From assembly GCA_947623215.1 (NCBI GenBank), contig CANQGN010000057.1, forward strand, positions 1 to 8,709: a stretch of DNA of 8,709 nucleotides. Direction: 5' to 3'. Below, piece after piece: positions 5,233-8,709 of this stretch (position 1 is its first letter; the number at the start of each line of letters is the position of its first letter). The DNA is from an uncultured Clostridia bacterium. Its GTDB lineage: Bacteria; Bacillota; Clostridia; Oscillospirales; Acutalibacteraceae. A program made the translations under genes and the position numbers. The notes beneath the pieces were generated by a model that saw only the letters and a list, made by a program, of their open reading frames with translations, had not been told where the DNA came from and searched no databases.

Positions 5233-7008
5233 TTGGACTACCAACTTACCGTCACGTCGCTTGTGCTTGCGGGCAACCGCATGACCTTCTCTTTGTCGGG
5301 CGTTATTCACGACCCCGCATTAGCCGACGCTCCCTTTCTCTCACAGCCCAAGGTGGTGCTCTATTTTGAAAACGGGCAAGAAAACCGCCGCATTCCGCTG
5401 CCGCTGCGCGAGGTTTCGTTTGTGCGCGACCGGTGCGAATTTGCCGGGCAATACACCTATATGCTGGAGCATATTTACTGGACCACCGCCCGCCGCCGCC
5501 TGCCCGGCACGCTGCGGCTCATTCTCTCTTACGGCAACGAATACGTAGAAGGCGCCGCCTTTTCTCTCGCGCCGGACGCGCTGGAGACGGACGATCGCTC
5601 CTATCTGCTCACGCCGGCGGAGGGATTTTTTCATATCCGCCAAAAACCCCAAACCGCCGTGCGGCGGTCGTTTGCCGCCCTGGCGGCGGCTTTTGGCAGC
5701 CTGTTTTATTTGCTTACTTACTGCATCGGCCTTTGCCTGCTGCCCTGGTTTTTGCTGGAAGCGCTGCTTTCGTTTTGCGGCGCCACCAAGCTGGACCCGC
5801 GGGTAAAAACCCAAAATCCCCTGCGGCGGGTCATCGGCCACGTCAACCAGCGTATCTCCCGCTTTTCTTACCGCAAGGTCACCCTGTACAAGGCCTACCG
5901 GCAGGTCATTCGCTTTATTTTCGCCTGCTTTTGCCTGCTGCCGGTCAAGAAAAACCGGGTTACCTTTATCTCGATGCGCCGCAGCGACCTTTCGGGCAAC
6001 TTTGCCTTTGTGCACGAGCAATTAAAAGATGACCCCGCCCTTTCGCTGCGCTTCATTTTGTGCTACCGCCCCAACGTGCTGCTGCCCCCCCTTACCCTGC
6101 TGCGCTTTTGCCACGCCTGCGCGGTGAGCAAGGTGATCGTGCTGGACGAATACACCCCCCAAATTCATTTTTTAGATTTGCGCAAACCCACCCGCCTGAT
6201 TCAGCTCTGGCACGCCTGCGGGGCCTTTAAAACCTTTGGCTTTACCCGCCTTGGCAAACCGGCGGGCTCCCCCCAGCCCACCCGCAACCACCGCAGCTAC
6301 GACTACGTAACCGTCAGCTCTACCTACTGCAAACGCTGCCATTCCGAGGGCTTTGGCATTTCAGACGAAAAGGTAGTGCCCACCGGCATTCCCCGTACCG
6401 ACGTATTTTTCTCGGATGAATACAAGCAAAAGGCGCGGCAAGACTTTTTTGCCCGCTACCCCGCCATGCAGGGCAAAAAGATTTTGCTCTTTGCCCCCAC
6501 CTTTCGCGGTACGGTAAAAGAGACCGCCTACTACCCCGTAGAGCGGCTGGACGTAGGCGCTCTGCTGCGCGCGCTGGGGCCGGACTACGCCCTGATTATT
6601 AAGCACCACCCCTTTGTGCCCCAAACCCAGCCGGTACCGGAAGATTGCCGCGACCGGGTGGTGGATTTATCTGCCAGCAGCGAGCTCAACGACCTGCTGT
6701 TTGTTTGCCACGCGGTTATTACCGACTATTCCTCCCTTATTTTTGAGGCCGCACTGTTAAAGCTGCCCATGCTCTTTTACGTATTTGATTTGCGCGATTA
6801 CGTGCGCGACCGCGACTTTTACTTTGACCTGCCCCGTAACGCCCCCGGGCGGCTGGTTTACACCCAGCAGGAGCTGACGGACGCGATAAAACGGGAGGAC
6901 TTTGACTCCGGCCGTATGGACGCCTTCGCAAAGCTCTTTTTCGACCAGTTTGACGGGCAGTCGACCGCCCGCGTTGCGGCGCTCATTCAACAGGCGCAGC
7001 AAGAATAA
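5233..7008 (+). CDS. CDP-glycerol glycerophosphotransferase family protein 1 (TagF/TarL-like, two-part)
   Basis: This 591-residue enzyme transfers or polymerises polyol phosphates from a CDP-polyol onto a lipid-linked acceptor at the inner membrane face. Residues 1-115 look beta-rich and are not clearly assignable. Hydrophobic stretches follow at about 146-184 and 225-238. The catalytic GT-B-like core runs from about 242 (NRVTFIS). Its motifs are LWHACGAFKTFG (325-336, H327), NHRSYDYVTVSS (352-363), GIPRTDVFF (385-393), LLFAPTFRG (418-426), KHHPF (457-461) and ITDYSSLIFEAALL (496-509). The core His residues, the KHHP motif and TDYSS are the family's active-site and CDP-binding elements. The WHG of TagF is WHA here. 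The TTG start at 5233 lies 31 bp after the epimerase. Given the CDP-polyol genes upstream, the substrate is probably not simply CDP-glycerol. Confidence 0.88.
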   Translation: MDYQLTVTSLVLAGNRMTFSLSGVIHDPALADAPFLSQPKVVLYFENGQENRRIPLPLREVSFVRDRCEFAGQYTYMLEHIYWTTARRRLPGTLRLILSYGNEYVEGAAFSLAPDALETDDRSYLLTPAEGFFHIRQKPQTAVRRSFAALAAAFGSLFYLLTYCIGLCLLPWFLLEALLSFCGATKLDPRVKTQNPLRRVIGHVNQRISRFSYRKVTLYKAYRQVIRFIFACFCLLPVKKNRVTFISMRRSDLSGNFAFVHEQLKDDPALSLRFILCYRPNVLLPPLTLLRFCHACAVSKVIVLDEYTPQIHFLDLRKPTRLIQLWHACGAFKTFGFTRLGKPAGSPQPTRNHRSYDYVTVSSTYCKRCHSEGFGISDEKVVPTGIPRTDVFFSDEYKQKARQDFFARYPAMQGKKILLFAPTFRGTVKETAYYPVERLDVGALLRALGPDYALIIKHHPFVPQTQPVPEDCRDRVVDLSASSELNDLLFVCHAVITDYSSLIFEAALLKLPMLFYVFDLRDYVRDRDFYFDLPRNAPGRLVYTQQELTDAIKREDFDSGRMDAFAKLFFDQFDGQSTARVAALIQQAQQE

Positions 7009-7036
7009 ACCCGCCCGAAAGGAACGTTCGGCTTTT

Positions 7037-8185
7037 ATGAATTTGCGTACCCTTTGCCCCGCCCCGCTCTTTCCCCTGCTGCAAAAGGCGGCGGCCGCGC
7101 CCGACCGGCTAACCCTTGCCCACGCCCGGCGCACCCGGCCGCAAAACCCCCACGGCGTGCTGCTGATTTCCCCCTCGCGCAGCACGCTTTCGGGCAACCA
7201 TGCCTTTGTGGCAGAGGCCTTAAAGGGCACCGAATTTACCGTTTCTACCCTGTTAGAGGGCGACGCCGCCACCCGCCGCGAGCGGCTGCAAAAATGCGCC
7301 GAAAACCGGTTTATTTTGTTAGACGATTACACCCGCTGGCTTTACCCCCTAAACCTTTCGCCCCAAACTAGGGTCATCCAGCTGTGGCATTCTACCGGCG
7401 CGTTTAAGCGCATGGGCTTTGCCCGCATGGGGCGGCCGGGCAGCACGGTGGCCACCTCTCTTACCCACCGCAACTACACCCACGTAATTGTAAGCGCCCC
7501 CGGGGTGGTACCGGCATTTGCAGAGGCCTTTGGCTTGCCGGAAGAGCGCATTTACCCCATTGGCGTGCCCCGTACCGACTTCTTTTTTGACCCCCCGGCC
7601 ATGGAGGCCGCACGGCAGGCCTTTTTTGCCCGCTACCCCGCCCTGCAAGGCAAAAAAATTGTGCTGTTCGCCCCTACCTTTCGGGGCAACGACCGCGCGG
7701 CGGCCCATTACCCGGCAGAGTGGTTTGACCCAGCGGCCCTGCTTGCCGCCTTACCGGATGATTACGCCCTCTGCCTCAAGCTGCACCCCTTTATTCGCAC
7801 CCCCCTGCCGGTACCGGCGGCGGCAGCCGACCGGGTGGTAGATTTGTCGGCCGAGCGCGAAATTAACCCCCTGCTGCTGGCGGCCGACGTGTTAATCACC
7901 GACTATTCTTCGGTCATTTTTGAGTACGCCCTGCTCGGGCGGCCGATTGTCTTTTATTTGCCCGACCGGGCGGCGTATGAGCGCGACCGCGACTTTTTCT
8001 TTGACCTTTCTACCTACCTATACGGGCCGGTGTGCACCCGCCAAAGCGAGCTGCCCGCCGCCATTCTTACCCCCGCCCCCGCCCCGGTAGACCGGGCAGA
8101 ATTTATCAGCACCTTTTTGTCTGCCTGCGACGGCCACGCAACCGAGCGGCTGGTGGAGCTGCTGCGGAGGGAAGCGGCATGTTAA
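7037..8185 (+). CDS. CDP-glycerol glycerophosphotransferase family protein 2 (core only)
   Basis: This 382-residue paralogue of the preceding gene lacks the N-terminal beta-rich domain and membrane segments; it has little more than the catalytic core. Motifs are LWHSTGAFKRMGF (116-128, H118), THRNYTHVIVSA (143-154), GVPRTDFFF (176-184), VLFAPTFRG (209-217), KLHPF (248-252), ITDYSSVIFEYALL (287-300) and RDRDFFFDL (316-324). It is therefore expected to be active, attached to the membrane peripherally or through a partner. The ATG at 7037 follows an AAAGGAAC site (7018-7025) at rather long spacing. A longer frame back to 6902 is rejected because it runs through the end of the upstream gene without conserved sequence. 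Several stretches are near-identical at DNA level to gene 1, pointing to duplication. Whether it primes, extends or acts on a different polyol is unknown. Confidence 0.87.
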   Translation: MNLRTLCPAPLFPLLQKAAAAPDRLTLAHARRTRPQNPHGVLLISPSRSTLSGNHAFVAEALKGTEFTVSTLLEGDAATRRERLQKCAENRFILLDDYTRWLYPLNLSPQTRVIQLWHSTGAFKRMGFARMGRPGSTVATSLTHRNYTHVIVSAPGVVPAFAEAFGLPEERIYPIGVPRTDFFFDPPAMEAARQAFFARYPALQGKKIVLFAPTFRGNDRAAAHYPAEWFDPAALLAALPDDYALCLKLHPFIRTPLPVPAAAADRVVDLSAEREINPLLLAADVLITDYSSVIFEYALLGRPIVFYLPDRAAYERDRDFFFDLSTYLYGPVCTRQSELPAAILTPAPAPVDRAEFISTFLSACDGHATERLVELLRREAAC

Positions 8186-8709
8186 AACGCCTCATATTAA
8201 CCGCCATGCGGCAGGCGCTGCGGCTGTGTTACCTGCCCTTTTTGCTGCTGCGCCCCAAAGAGAAGGTGGTGTTCATCAGCCGGCAGGCAAACGTGCCGGG
8301 TATGGACTTTGTGCTCTTAGCGCAGGAGCTTCGCCGCCGCCAGCCCCGGCTGCAAATCGTCACCCTCTGCCGCATGATTCCCCCGAACCTTTTTGGCCGG
8401 GTGCGCTACGGGCTGCATTTGTTTACCCAAATGGCCCACCTTGCCACCGCCAAGGCCGCCGTGTTAGACGGCTACTGCCTGACCGCCTGTATGCTGCGCC
8501 ACCACCGCCAGCTGAAAATTTACCAGCTGTGGCACGCGCTGGGGCTGCTGAAAACCTTCGGCTACACGGCGCTTGACTCGCCGGAAGGCCCTTCGTCGCA
8601 AAACGCCCGCATATTTTGTATGCACCGGGGCTACCACCGCATTTTTTGCTCCGCCCCCGGCCTTATTGACGCTATTGCCCGCTGTTACGACGCCCCGCCC
8701 GAGCGGGTG
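8179..8709 (+). CDS. CDP-glycerol glycerophosphotransferase family protein 3 (3' truncated by window)
   Basis: The ATG at 8179 overlaps the preceding stop by 7 bp (ATGTTAA) behind GGAGG at 8166-8170; the frame stays open for 177 codons to the window end. An N-terminal hydrophobic segment (about residues 5-24) is followed by KEKVVFISRQANVPGMDF, the typical entry to the family core. Then come LWHALGLLKTFGY (117-129, H119) and CMHRGYHRIFCSA (147-159), which align with the matching motifs of the two upstream paralogues. The second His motif and TDYSS lie beyond the window, so activity cannot be checked. It is more divergent from the first two than they are from each other. The overlap indicates translational coupling and a shared transcript. 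A shorter open frame at 8226-8576 in another phase is only its shadow. Confidence 0.83.
   Translation, partial: MLKRLILTAMRQALRLCYLPFLLLRPKEKVVFISRQANVPGMDFVLLAQELRRRQPRLQIVTLCRMIPPNLFGRVRYGLHLFTQMAHLATAKAAVLDGYCLTACMLRHHRQLKIYQLWHALGLLKTFGYTALDSPEGPSSQNARIFCMHRGYHRIFCSAPGLIDAIARCYDAPPERV

Noticed and set aside
5341..6021. 226-codon open frame on the - strand
   Set aside because: It is antisense to the first transferase, low-complexity in K/R/G/A, and has no ribosome-binding site or known motif.
6902..7036. Longer N-terminus for the second glycerophosphotransferase-like gene
   Set aside because: It runs through the end of the preceding gene in another frame and gives a basic, unconserved sequence. 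ATG 7037 fits the gene spacing.

Overview
The window is from a GC-rich, low-GC-phylum Gram-positive: most likely an endospore-forming Clostridia, perhaps Oscillospiraceae-like. Three things suggest this. There is an intact SpoIIID gene, which is restricted to endospore formers. Ribosome-binding sites are of the strong AGGAGG/AAAGGA type. The cell-envelope genes are of the teichoic-acid kind. The exact taxon is inference. No mobile element, CRISPR array, tRNA or rRNA is visible.

Left edge (1-1091): the 3' part of a PflX-like radical SAM protein on the + strand meets the spoIIID gene on the - strand tail to tail, with the two stop codons overlapping by 4 bp. Bases 1092-1300 form a divergent control region. 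It holds a plausible sigma-E promoter for spoIIID, a pair of C6 tracts, a strong extended -10 (housekeeping sigma) promoter for the rightward genes, and a leader with a perfect 8-bp inverted repeat.

Bases 1301-8709 (running off the window) are one tightly packed rightward gene set with no terminator visible between genes. In order it encodes a polyprenyl-phosphate sugar-1-phosphate transferase; an IspD/TarI-type cytidylyltransferase; a zinc-dependent polyol-phosphate dehydrogenase (GatD/TarJ type) with an NADP(H)-type cofactor loop; a ketose-phosphate 3-epimerase (RPE/AlsE family); and three consecutive, divergent CDP-glycerol glycerophosphotransferase-family (TagF/TarL) enzymes, the last cut by the window end.

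Together these read as a pathway for a teichoic-acid-like poly(polyol phosphate). The epimerase would set the ketose-phosphate stereochemistry, the dehydrogenase would reduce it to a polyol phosphate, the cytidylyltransferase would activate it as a CDP-polyol, and the three transferases would prime and polymerise it on a lipid-linked sugar started by the first enzyme. The unusual element is the epimerase inserted into an otherwise TarI-TarJ-like pair. It suggests a polyol other than ribitol or glycerol (for example arabitol, xylitol or a hexitol), which the sequence alone cannot settle.
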